A stretch of 5,720 bases of DNA from Pseudomonadota bacterium (GTDB taxonomy: Bacteria > Pseudomonadota > Gammaproteobacteria > Pseudomonadales > Cellvibrionaceae). The stretch's first letter is position 1; each line of letters begins with the position of its first letter. The position numbers were made by a program, and so were the translations under genes. The stretch covers positions 1 through 5,720 of the forward strand of contig JAEZGT010000360.1 of NCBI GenBank assembly GCA_023416875.1. The letters are read 5' to 3'. Of this stretch, positions 1 through 5,720 are shown one piece after another. Below the pieces are notes generated by a model, which saw only the letters and a list, made by a program, of their open reading frames with translations, was not told where the DNA came from and made no database searches.

Positions 1-1422
1 CGTCAGTGGTGGTGGCCGATGCTGAAAGTGTGGCTGATTATCACCGCGCCTTGGTTGCTCGCCGCCTGCCTGTCACCGCCGGAATATCAGTGGCTGGTAT
101 CCCTCAGCCTGTGGTGGTGCAAACCCCTATTCGAACGCCCACTGCTGATGATCTTGAGCCAAGGGGTGTTTGGGGTGGAGCTGACCACCCGCGAAGTGCT
201 GCGCGCCACCCCGCAACTGTTTCTCACACAGATTTTCCCCAGTCTCACCTGGCGGCGTTTCAGCATGACCCGCTCCATGGACTTGCCGGTGATCCAACTC
301 GAAGGGCTGCGCGGCAGCGAGCGGCGCGACCGCTTGGGCGTATTGCACCGGGTGGACAGTGGCCCGGCCAGCTGGCTCACCATCATCGGTGTGCACGTGG
401 AGTCTTTCATCATGATGGCCACGGCCGCACTGCTGGGGATTTTCATTCCGCCTGAGGTGGCAGCCGATCTGTGGAACTGGGAATTCTGGGGCGAGAGCCG
501 CATCGGCGGCGCCCTGTTGATCGGCTTTGCCTACATCGCTATGGCGATTGTCGGCCCGTTGTTTGTGGCCTGTGGCTTTTCTCTCTATCTCAACCGGCGG
601 GTCAAGCTGGAGGGTTGGGACCTGGAAATCGCCTTCAAACGAATGGCGCAGAAGCGCGGTTTGAATACGCTCGCCTTACTCGCGCTGGTCGGCCTGCTGC
701 AACTGACTCCGTCCGCAGTACCGGTGGTCCAGGCGCAGAGCGAGCGCGAAGAGATTCGCGAAGAGATCATCACCATCAAGCAGGGCCCGGATTTCCACCG
801 CATGGAAACTCAGCGGGTGCTCAAGAGCCCTGAAAAAACCGACGATGACAGAGGTTTCAGCGATTTCTGGCGCGCCTTGTTCGAGTTCTTTGCCGGCACT
901 GGCGATGTGGCGCGCGGCATGGCCGGCGTGGCTGAGTTGGTGCTATGGGGACTGGTGCTACTGGCGGTGGTGCTGTTGATTTTGAAATACGGCCACTGGC
1001 TGGAGCGCATCCCGCAACTGCTGCCGGGCCGACGCAAACGCCCCGAGTACCAACCGCAGACGCTCTTCGGTATGGCGGTCACCCAAGAATCGCTCCCGGA
1101 CGATGTCAGTGGCGCTGCACTCGATTTGTGGCAGCGTGGTGAGCAGCGCCAAGCACTGGCCCTGCTCTACCGCGCCAGTCTCGCCAGCCTGCTGCAGGTG
1201 GGCGTGCCATTGCGGGAGGGTTCCACTGAGCAGGAATGCCTGCGTCTGGCGGAGCGCCTGCAAACTGAACTCGGCATACCGCCGACATCCATGGATTATT
1301 TTGCCCGCCTCACCCGCGTCTGGCGCCAGCTCGCCTACGGTCATCTGGCCCCGACGGAAAACGAAGCAATCGCCCTCTGCCGCGACTGGCGCCAACACTG
1401 GCCGGAGGCGCGCCATGGCTAA
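1..1422 (+). CDS. DUF4129 domain multi-pass membrane protein, 5'-partial
   Basis: The frame is open from base 1, so the protein is cut at its N-terminus; the ATG at 19 is probably internal, because a hydrophobic helix begins right at it and the codons before it already encode a Trp-rich stretch (RQWWWP). Counting from that Met, hydrophobic segments lie near residues 2-17, 118-143, 163-190, 217-238 and 303-323. A polar, charged stretch (about 240-300) precedes the last helix and is probably periplasmic. After the last helix come a basic run (GRRKR, 337-341) and a helical C-terminal domain (about 360-455) with the features of DUF4129: a 'LDLWQRGEQRQALALLYR' helix, then a 'GSTEQECLRLA' helix and a final Arg/Trp-rich helix. 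Positive-inside logic puts this domain in the cytoplasm, beside the MoxR ATPase encoded two genes on. Molecular function is unknown for the family. The gene overlaps the next one by 8 bases. Family assignment is by recognition, without a profile search. Confidence 0.88.
   Translation, partial: RQWWWPMLKVWLIITAPWLLAACLSPPEYQWLVSLSLWWCKPLFERPLLMILSQGVFGVELTTREVLRATPQLFLTQIFPSLTWRRFSMTRSMDLPVIQLEGLRGSERRDRLGVLHRVDSGPASWLTIIGVHVESFIMMATAALLGIFIPPEVAADLWNWEFWGESRIGGALLIGFAYIAMAIVGPLFVACGFSLYLNRRVKLEGWDLEIAFKRMAQKRGLNTLALLALVGLLQLTPSAVPVVQAQSEREEIREEIITIKQGPDFHRMETQRVLKSPEKTDDDRGFSDFWRALFEFFAGTGDVARGMAGVAELVLWGLVLLAVVLLILKYGHWLERIPQLLPGRRKRPEYQPQTLFGMAVTQESLPDDVSGAALDLWQRGEQRQALALLYRASLASLLQVGVPLREGSTEQECLRLAERLQTELGIPPTSMDYFARLTRVWRQLAYGHLAPTENEAIALCRDWRQHWPEARHG
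1404..1408 (+). promoter_or_regulatory. Ribosome binding site for the DUF4350 gene
   Basis: GGAGG sits 6 bases before the ATG at 1415, inside the last codons of the DUF4129 gene. It decides the start: the same frame is open back to an ATG at 1103, but that extension lies wholly inside the DUF4129 gene, lacks a comparable site and would bury the N-terminal membrane anchor. Confidence 0.8.
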
Positions 1423-2704
1423 TCTGCCCGCCCGCCTACCGCAAGTGTTGGCGATCCTGCTATGTCTGCTCGCCGCCATCTGGTATTTCAGCCTGGAGTG
1501 GGAGGAAAAGGAAATCGACATCGGCCCCTCGGCAGAAGCGCGCCGCAATCCGATTCTGGCGCTGCAGCGCCTATTGGAACAGCGCGGTCAGCCGGTGGAG
1601 CTGGTTCGCGGCTTCGCCGGACTCGAACGCCTGCGCTTTGGCGACACTCCCATAGGTGCCAATGACACGCTGGTGCTGCTGAATACCGGCCGCAGCCTGC
1701 GGGACAGCCAAGTGAATCGCCTGTGGCAGTGGGCGGCAGACGGCGGGCGTCTGCTGGTGGCGGTGGACAATCCCTATTTCGATATGGCCGCGCTGCACAG
1801 CGATCCCCTGCTGGACCGCCTCAGCCTCACCCTGGCGGGCCACCCCTGGTCGGAGCTGGACGAGGACGAAGGCGAGCAGGAGTTCACCGATGATGCTGAA
1901 GCGGAGGAGGATGAGCCCGTCGCTGCCGAACCGATGCCGGAAAATGAGCAAGAAGCAGAAGAAGATGATGAAACGCAGCCCGGCCAGTGCACCTGGCAGC
2001 GTGTGACAGTGCCGGTTTCCCTGGCGGGCCATGGCGAGGGCGAGCTTGCGATGGAATTTGCCTCCGGTGTGTCTTTCGCCGATTTGAATTCCGACGCCCG
2101 CGTGCTGGCCAGCCACCACGACAAGATTTTCCTGGTACACCAGGCGATTGGCGCGGGCGATCTTTATGCGCTGCCATCCATGCGCGCACTCGCCAATGAC
2201 GTTGTGCACTGTCAGGACAACGCCTACATCCTCTGGCAACTGCTGCGCGACAGCGACAAGGTCTGGCTGGTATTGAACGCCGACAGCCCGAGTTTCTGGC
2301 GCCATCTCTGGCAGCTTTCGGCCTTCGGCTGTATCGCCCTGCTCAGCGCTCTAGCGCTGTGGCTGTGGTACAAAGTGCCACGTTTTGGCCCGGTCCTTGA
2401 GCGCCGCATCACCGGCCGGCGCCAGTTTCTCGATCATATCCGCGCGAGCGCGCAATTTCTGATCCGCCAGCAGGGCAAAGACGCACTGATTCCACCCCTG
2501 CGCGACGAAATTCTGCACAAGTTGCATCTGCGCCAGCCGGGTTTTACCCGGCTTTCCCATGCCGAGCAGATCGCCAAAGTCGCCCAGTTGAGCGGCATGA
2601 AAAACGCCGACGTGGAAGTGGCGCTCTACCGCCCCCTACCACTGCCGGACCCGATCTTCATCGACGTGGTGCAACGCCTTCAACACCTAAGGAACGTTCT
2701 ATGA
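1415..2704 (+). CDS. DUF4350 domain membrane-anchored protein with acidic insert
   Basis: This 429-residue protein has an N-terminal membrane helix (about 10-26), a large soluble domain (about 30-295), a second helix (about 302-320) and a C-terminal cytoplasmic tail of about 108 residues. The basic-poor but short N-terminus and the 'WYKVPRFGPVLERR' run after helix 2 favour a periplasmic soluble domain. That domain begins with the DUF4350-style pattern: an 'EARRNPILALQRLLEQRG' helix, then the strand 'DTLVLLN' and 'WAADGGRLLVAVD', which resembles the GATase1-like fold of the family. Residues 147-186 are a strongly acidic, low-complexity insert (23 of 40 are Asp or Glu). Two cysteines in the predicted periplasmic part (Cys192, Cys266) could form a disulfide; this is inference. 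The tail contains 'GRRQFLDHIRASAQFLIRQQ', typical of these operon proteins. The role is unknown; context ties it to the MoxR/DUF58 machinery. Overlaps: 8 bases with the gene before, 4 with the gene after. Confidence 0.87.
   Translation: MANLPARLPQVLAILLCLLAAIWYFSLEWEEKEIDIGPSAEARRNPILALQRLLEQRGQPVELVRGFAGLERLRFGDTPIGANDTLVLLNTGRSLRDSQVNRLWQWAADGGRLLVAVDNPYFDMAALHSDPLLDRLSLTLAGHPWSELDEDEGEQEFTDDAEAEEDEPVAAEPMPENEQEAEEDDETQPGQCTWQRVTVPVSLAGHGEGELAMEFASGVSFADLNSDARVLASHHDKIFLVHQAIGAGDLYALPSMRALANDVVHCQDNAYILWQLLRDSDKVWLVLNADSPSFWRHLWQLSAFGCIALLSALALWLWYKVPRFGPVLERRITGRRQFLDHIRASAQFLIRQQGKDALIPPLRDEILHKLHLRQPGFTRLSHAEQIAKVAQLSGMKNADVEVALYRPLPLPDPIFIDVVQRLQHLRNVL
2688..2693 (+). promoter_or_regulatory. 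Ribosome binding site for the MoxR ATPase gene
   Basis: TAAGGA lies 7 bases before the ATG at 2701. The start codon overlaps the upstream stop as ATGA (2701-2704), a classic arrangement for translational coupling. Confidence 0.75.
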
Positions 2705-3711
2705 GCAACTTCACCGACACTCCGGAAACCTCAGTCAGCCCCGAACCGGAGAGCACTGGCGGCGTTTTCGAGCAGGCGCACAGTCTGGTACAGGCACTGC
2801 GCCAGGAGATTCAAAAAGTTCTGATCGGCCAGGAAGCAGTGGTGGAGCAGGTGCTGATGGCGCTGATCGCCCGCGGTCATGTGCTGATCGAAGGTGTGCC
2901 GGGACTGGGCAAAACCCTGCTGGTGCGCACTCTGGCGCAGTGTTTTGGCGGCCGCTTCGCGCGTATTCAGTTCACCCCGGACCTGATGCCCAGCGATGTC
3001 ACCGGCCACGCCATGTTCAACATGAAGACCCAGGAATTCGAAATCCGCAAAGGCCCCGCCTTTACCAACCTGCTGCTCGCCGATGAGATCAACCGCGCGC
3101 CCGCGAAAACTCAGGCGGCGTTGCTGGAAGTGATGCAGGAGGGGCAGATCACCATCGAAGGCAACTCCTACTCGGTGGATGCACCTTTTATGGTGCTGGC
3201 GACACAAAACCCCATCGAGCAGGAAGGCACCTATCCCCTGCCGGAGGCGGAGCTCGACCGTTTTATGTTGAAGGTGCTGATCCGCTACCCCGAGCAGCGC
3301 GATGAGGAGAACATGCTGCGGCAGTTCTGCAACGGCGCCGCCGAGGACAAGCCGGCCATCCGCCAGCTGCTTAAACCCGCCCACGTGCTCAGCCTGCAGA
3401 AAATCGCCCTGCAGATCACCGTGGACCCTGCCATAGTCGAATACATCGTCAAAATCGCCCGCGCCACCCGCGACTGGCCCGGCGTCGCCCGCGGCGCGGG
3501 GCCGCGCGCCAGCATCGCCATGCTCAATTGCGCCCGCGCCTACGCGCTGATGAACAACAACCGCTACGTCACTCCCGACGACGTCAAAGCTGTAGTGCTG
3601 CCAGCCCTGCGCCACCGTCTGTTGCTAGCGGCGGAGCTGGAAATCGAGGGCGTTTCTGTCGACAAGGTACTCACCGAAATCTGCCAGAGCATCGCGGCGC
3701 CGCGACGATAA
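2701..3711 (+). CDS. MoxR-family AAA+ ATPase
   Basis: The 336-residue protein is full length for the family and all core AAA+ motifs are intact. Walker A is GVPGLGKT (65-72, bases 2893-2916), Walker B is LLLADEINRAP (124-134) with Asp128 and Glu129, sensor 1 is ATQNP (167-171), the 'GTYPLPEAELDRF' block (176-188) carries the probable arginine finger Arg187, and sensor 2 is GPRAS (267-271) in the C-terminal lid. An acidic, Pro/Ser-rich leader of about 20 residues precedes the first helix. MoxR proteins are cytoplasmic hexameric chaperone-like ATPases that act on or with VWA-domain partners, as in methanol dehydrogenase maturation, the RavA-ViaA pair and aerotolerance (Bat) operons. Here the partner is presumably the DUF58 protein encoded 3 bases downstream. 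Which MoxR subfamily it belongs to needs a phylogeny; the DUF58/DUF4129/DUF4350 context differs from the RavA and NorQ/CbbQ contexts. The name moxR is that of the family, so no specific symbol is given. Confidence 0.97.
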   Translation: MSNFTDTPETSVSPEPESTGGVFEQAHSLVQALRQEIQKVLIGQEAVVEQVLMALIARGHVLIEGVPGLGKTLLVRTLAQCFGGRFARIQFTPDLMPSDVTGHAMFNMKTQEFEIRKGPAFTNLLLADEINRAPAKTQAALLEVMQEGQITIEGNSYSVDAPFMVLATQNPIEQEGTYPLPEAELDRFMLKVLIRYPEQRDEENMLRQFCNGAAEDKPAIRQLLKPAHVLSLQKIALQITVDPAIVEYIVKIARATRDWPGVARGAGPRASIAMLNCARAYALMNNNRYVTPDDVKAVVLPALRHRLLLAAELEIEGVSVDKVLTEICQSIAAPRR

Positions 3712-3714
3712 TCC

Positions 3715-5070
3715 ATGAGCGTATCCACTCGCAGACGCTGGCGCCCGAGCCGCAAAACCCTGGCGATAGTAGTGAGCCTGGGCATGGCGGCCCTGGCCGC
3801 GCCCCTGTTCGGCCACTGGTTGCCGGTGCTCGATCAGAGCTGGGTGCAGACGGGTTTAACTCTGGTCGCAGTGATTTTCGCGCTGCTGGTGCTGTTGGAC
3901 TTTGCCGCCTCCCGCAGTCAGCCGCCCATCCAGGTGGAGCGCCAACTGGCGGGCGGGCTCTCATTGAATCAGTGGAGCGAGGTGAAACTGACCCTGCAGC
4001 ATAGCTTCCGCTACCCCATCACCGTGGAGGTTTTCGACGGCATCAACAGCGACGTGGTGTGCGAAAAAGTGCATCAGTGGGTTCCCCTGCAACCGCAACA
4101 AATCACCCAGATCAGCTATCGCCTGCGCGCTTTGCGTCGCGGCCCTCTGACGCTTGAGCAATGCCATCTGCGCGTGCCCACCCCTCTCGGCTTCGGCAGC
4201 ATGTCCTATACGGTGGAGGAGACCAGTATCGCCAAGGTGTATCCGAACTTCGCCGCTATTGCCGCCTACACCATACTCGCGGCGGAAAATCACACCAGCG
4301 AACTCGGCATCAGGCCGAAAAGCCGCCGCGGTCAGGGTTTGGATTTTCACCAATTGCGCGAATACCGCCAGGGCGACAGCCTGCGCCAAGTCAGTTGGAA
4401 AGCGTCCTCACATCGCCAGGAATTGATCTCCAAGGAGTATCAGGACGAGCGCGATCAGAACGTGATTCTGCTGATCGACAGCGGCCGGCGCATGCGCGCC
4501 AAGGACGACGATCTCGATCATTTCGATCACGCCCTCAACGCCAGCATCCTGGTGAGCTATATCGCTCTGCGCCAAGGCGACAGCGTCGGCGTGATGAGTT
4601 TTGGCAACAGCGAACGTTGGATCAGCCCGCAAAAAGGCGCGGATCGGGTGCGGGTGATTCTCAACGGGCTTTACGATTTGCAGGTGGGCAACCGCGCGCC
4701 GGATTATTTGGCGGCGGCGGAAAAACTCTCGCAATTGCAGCGCAAGCGCTCCCTGGTGGTGATCGTCACCAACTCCCGCGACGAGGAAATCGACGAATTG
4801 GTGATGGCGGTAAAACTGCTGCAGAAACGCCATCTGGTTTTGGTGGCGAATATTCGCGAGGCGATTCTCGATCAGACTTTGCACGCGCCCATTCTAACCC
4901 TCGATGAGGCCGCCACCTACGCCGGCGCGGTGACCTATCTGCAACAGCGCACGGCGGCCCATCGCAAACTGCAACAGGGCGGAACCTATGCGGTGGATTG
5001 TCTGGCCAAAGAACTGGCCCCGGCGTTGGCCAACAGCTATTGGGAAATAAAAAGGGCAGGCGTTTTGTAA
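3715..5070 (+). CDS. DUF58 domain membrane protein with VWA-like fold
   Basis: The 451-residue protein has a basic N-terminus (STRRRWRPSRK), two close membrane helices (about 15-37 and 44-64), a beta-rich region (about 70-180) and a C-terminal VWA-like domain. The DUF58 signature is clear: RGQGLDFHQLREYRQGD (205-221) followed by a Trp/Lys-Ala-Ser stretch (228-232) and 'LISKEYQDERDQNVILLID'. The basic N-terminus and helix pair predict that the large domain faces the cytoplasm, where the MoxR ATPase could reach it. The metal-site motif is degenerate: the canonical D-x-S-x-S reads Asp255-Ser-Gly-Arg-Arg259, keeping only the first Asp; 'DxGRRM' variants are, to my knowledge, frequent in this proteobacterial subgroup. 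The gene starts 3 bases after the MoxR stop. I see no strong Shine-Dalgarno before ATG 3715, so translation probably depends on coupling. No convincing terminator follows. Likely a membrane-bound adaptor for the ATPase; the substrate is unknown. Confidence 0.95.
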   Translation: MSVSTRRRWRPSRKTLAIVVSLGMAALAAPLFGHWLPVLDQSWVQTGLTLVAVIFALLVLLDFAASRSQPPIQVERQLAGGLSLNQWSEVKLTLQHSFRYPITVEVFDGINSDVVCEKVHQWVPLQPQQITQISYRLRALRRGPLTLEQCHLRVPTPLGFGSMSYTVEETSIAKVYPNFAAIAAYTILAAENHTSELGIRPKSRRGQGLDFHQLREYRQGDSLRQVSWKASSHRQELISKEYQDERDQNVILLIDSGRRMRAKDDDLDHFDHALNASILVSYIALRQGDSVGVMSFGNSERWISPQKGADRVRVILNGLYDLQVGNRAPDYLAAAEKLSQLQRKRSLVVIVTNSRDEEIDELVMAVKLLQKRHLVLVANIREAILDQTLHAPILTLDEAATYAGAVTYLQQRTAAHRKLQQGGTYAVDCLAKELAPALANSYWEIKRAGVL

Positions 5071-5081
5071 AAACCGCTCTA

Positions 5082-5294
5082 TCAAGTTTTGCGGGCGGAT
5101 AAATAACTATTTAATTTGCTCCGCCAATTGACCCGCGCTTGCAAATGTCGCTCGCGGGCGCGCCGCCAAAATTGCAGAAATCCCCGGCGCTGTTGATCTC
5201 TCGCCGCCGGCGTCAGCAGCGGCGTTCTGGTCAATCGGCGCTGACGACGATGCAACACCAAAGGCGGCTTGACCTGCACTGGGCAATCTTCCAT
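5082..5294 (-). CDS. Possible small basic protein, unrecognised
   Basis: A 70-codon frame runs on the minus strand from ATG (5294-5292) to TGA (5084-5082), ending 11 bases from the DUF58 stop on the opposite strand, so the two would be convergent. An AAGGGG-like ribosome binding site (around 5302-5307, read on the minus strand) lies about 7 bases before the ATG. The product would be very basic, rich in Arg and Gln, with a 'GFLQFWRRARERHLQAR' segment that could form an amphipathic helix; there is no signal peptide, membrane helix or Cys/His metal motif. I do not recognise it. The frame stays open further upstream to 5666, but that part is translated repeat DNA and is not credible as coding. 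In DNA this rich in G+C, open minus-strand frames of this length are common by chance, so the gene is only tentative. Confidence 0.33.
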   Translation of the reverse strand: MEDCPVQVKPPLVLHRRQRRLTRTPLLTPAARDQQRRGFLQFWRRARERHLQARVNWRSKLNSYLSARKT

Positions 5295-5476
5295 TTCCCG
5301 TCCCCTTTTATTTATGTCGCCCAACTGCGGCGGATTTCTGAGTGGTCGCAAGCCTGACTGCAATATGGCTGCCAAACACGATCTCGATCCCCAGTTGGCC
5401 TCAGCGCAGGGGAAATAAGCGTCGGCTGCTGGTTGAGCGAAGTCACAGAAGGGCGCTGACTGCAAAAATTTGTCAG
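5295..5476. other. Intergenic stretch without recognised features
   Basis: I find no convincing gene, RNA gene or terminator here. A 10-base word, CTGACTGCAA, occurs at 5354-5363 and again at 5456-5465; this may be chance. A promoter for the possible minus-strand gene would have to lie here, but no well-spaced -35/-10 pair stands out; an AT-rich stretch at 5305-5318 is too close to the start codon to serve as one. Confidence 0.5.
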
Positions 5477-5508
5477 TAACGCCGTCATCCTCGCGCAGCG
5501 GGATCCAT
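5477..5508 (+). repeat. REP-like palindromic repeat, direct copy A
   Basis: This 32-base unit has the core GTCATCCTCGCGCAGCGGG followed by ATCCAT. It is identical to copy B apart from one missing G. The ATCC and GGAT ends pair around the core, so each unit can fold into a small hairpin. Confidence 0.85.
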
Positions 5509-5509
5509 T

Positions 5510-5542
5510 TAACGCCGTCATCCTCGCGCAGCGGGGATCCAT
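5510..5542 (+). repeat. REP-like palindromic repeat, direct copy B
   Basis: This 33-base unit follows copy A with one base between, in tandem, at a 33-base offset. Internally ATCCTCG (5520-5526) pairs with CGGGGAT (5532-5538), with one G-T wobble, around a 5-base loop. It is also one arm of the larger inverted repeat with copy D. Confidence 0.88.
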
Positions 5543-5588
5543 AGACTGCGGACTCGGAGATATGGACTCCCGCTACGCGAGAGTGACG
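5516..5588. repeat. Large inverted repeat (hairpin) of copies B and D
   Basis: Arms 5516-5542 and 5562-5588 align over 27 positions, with 22 Watson-Crick pairs, 2 G-T wobbles and 3 mismatches, around a 19-base loop (5543-5561). The layout is that of paired, inverted REP units. No T-run follows on either strand, so it is not a standard intrinsic terminator, though it could protect or attenuate transcripts; that role is inference. Confidence 0.85.
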
Positions 5589-5590
5589 AC
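5562..5590 (-). repeat. REP-like palindromic repeat, inverted copy D
   Basis: Read on the minus strand, this stretch matches the copy A/B unit with several substitutions, keeping the CTCGCG, AGCGGG and TCCAT blocks and the GTCA-type outer end. It lies 19 bases from copy B in the opposite orientation. Its plus-strand end also starts the 21-base periodic array. Confidence 0.8.
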
Positions 5591-5666
5591 AGAGGGGGCG
5601 GGAGTGACGATGGAAGAAACGAAAATGACGTGTAGGGTAACGAGTGTGACGCCGGCGGGAATCCAT
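5583..5666. repeat. 21-base periodic degenerate array
   Basis: The word (G/A)TGACG starts at 5583, 5604, 5625 and 5646, exactly 21 bases apart each time. Between these words the units are degenerate, but tend to be purine-rich in the middle and to end in CGGGA, CGAAA, CGAGT or similar. The last unit ends in GCGGGAATCCAT, like the inner end of the palindromic repeat. Because 21 bases is 7 codons, the minus-strand translation shows a heptad 'RHxR' repeat, an artefact of the DNA repeat. Confidence 0.7.
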
Positions 5667-5699
5667 GCTCTTAATCCAATGGGATGCATGAATTTAATT

Positions 5700-5720
5700 C
5701 CGTCATCCTCGCGCAGTGGG
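5700..5720 (+). repeat. REP-like palindromic repeat, direct copy C, cut by window edge
   Basis: The last 21 bases match the first part of copies A and B with a single C-to-T change (CAGTGGG for CAGCGGG). The unit evidently continues past the window, so the repeat cluster is larger than what is visible. Confidence 0.82.

Noticed and set aside
1571..2305. Long minus-strand frame (244 codons) opposite the DUF4350 gene
   Set aside because: It lies fully inside a well-supported gene on the other strand; its protein has no recognisable domain, and the reading is explained by G+C-rich codon structure.
2731..3615. Long minus-strand frame (294 codons) opposite the MoxR gene
   Set aside because: It mirrors the coding strand of an intact AAA+ ATPase gene; the composition (many Gln, His, Val-Gly) is typical of antisense translation.
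5071..5100. Possible intrinsic terminator after the DUF58 stop
   Set aside because: Only a 4-pair CCGC/GCGG stem (5074-5077 with 5091-5094) around a 13-base loop can form; there is no T-run on the plus strand. On the minus strand a T-run follows, but the stem is too weak to call.
5132..5158. CCCGCG/CGCGGG inverted repeat as a terminator
   Set aside because: The 6-pair stem has a 15-base loop and no T-run on either side, and such G+C words pair often by chance in this DNA.
5139..5357. Plus-strand 72-codon frame downstream of the DUF58 gene
   Set aside because: It has no good ribosome binding site, no recognisable features and overlaps the somewhat better supported minus-strand frame.
5295..5666. 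Upstream extension of the minus-strand frame to an ATG at 5666
   Set aside because: The extra residues are translated repeat DNA, with duplicated 'PLREDDGV' and heptad 'RHxR' stretches, a known source of spurious gene calls.
5477..5720. CRISPR-like array
   Set aside because: The units are nearly abutting, change orientation and lack regular unique spacers; no cas gene is present.

Overview
The window holds four co-directional, tightly packed genes on the + strand (bases 1-5070), followed by about 650 bases of mostly non-coding, repeat-bearing DNA. The genes form a MoxR-type envelope operon of the kind common in Gammaproteobacteria: a DUF4129 multi-pass membrane protein (5' end cut off by the window), a DUF4350 membrane-anchored protein, a MoxR-family AAA+ ATPase, and a DUF58 membrane protein with a von Willebrand A-like domain. 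The junctions are an 8-base overlap, a 4-base ATGA overlap and a 3-base gap, so one transcript with translational coupling is very likely. The promoter must lie upstream of the window. In related operons, RDD-family and SpoIIM-like membrane protein genes often sit upstream; this is background knowledge, not seen here.

Likely division of labour (from family knowledge and membrane topology, not proven here): the MoxR ATPase is a cytoplasmic chaperone-like ring. DUF58 offers it a cytoplasmic VWA-like partner domain anchored in the inner membrane. The DUF4129 protein puts a small C-terminal domain on the same cytoplasmic face. The DUF4350 protein exposes a large domain to the periplasm. The precise substrate of such operons is unknown.

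The high G+C content, gene order and protein styles suggest a gammaproteobacterium, perhaps of the Cellvibrionales type; the lower-rank guess is weak.

Downstream, a 70-codon minus-strand frame (5082-5294) converges on the operon and might be a small gene. Bases 5295-5476 hold nothing I can name. Bases 5477-5720 carry a cluster of short palindromic repeats: two near-identical tandem copies, an inverted copy that makes a 27-position hairpin with the second, a 21-base periodic array, and another direct copy cut by the window edge. This resembles the dispersed REP/MITE-like intergenic repeats whose translation gives spurious 'VIPAQAGI'-type peptides in many proteobacterial genomes.

I see no clearly new biological system. 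The points most worth a second look are the structured repeat cluster, the strongly acidic periplasmic insert of the DUF4350 protein, and the degenerate metal-binding motif of the DUF58 protein.
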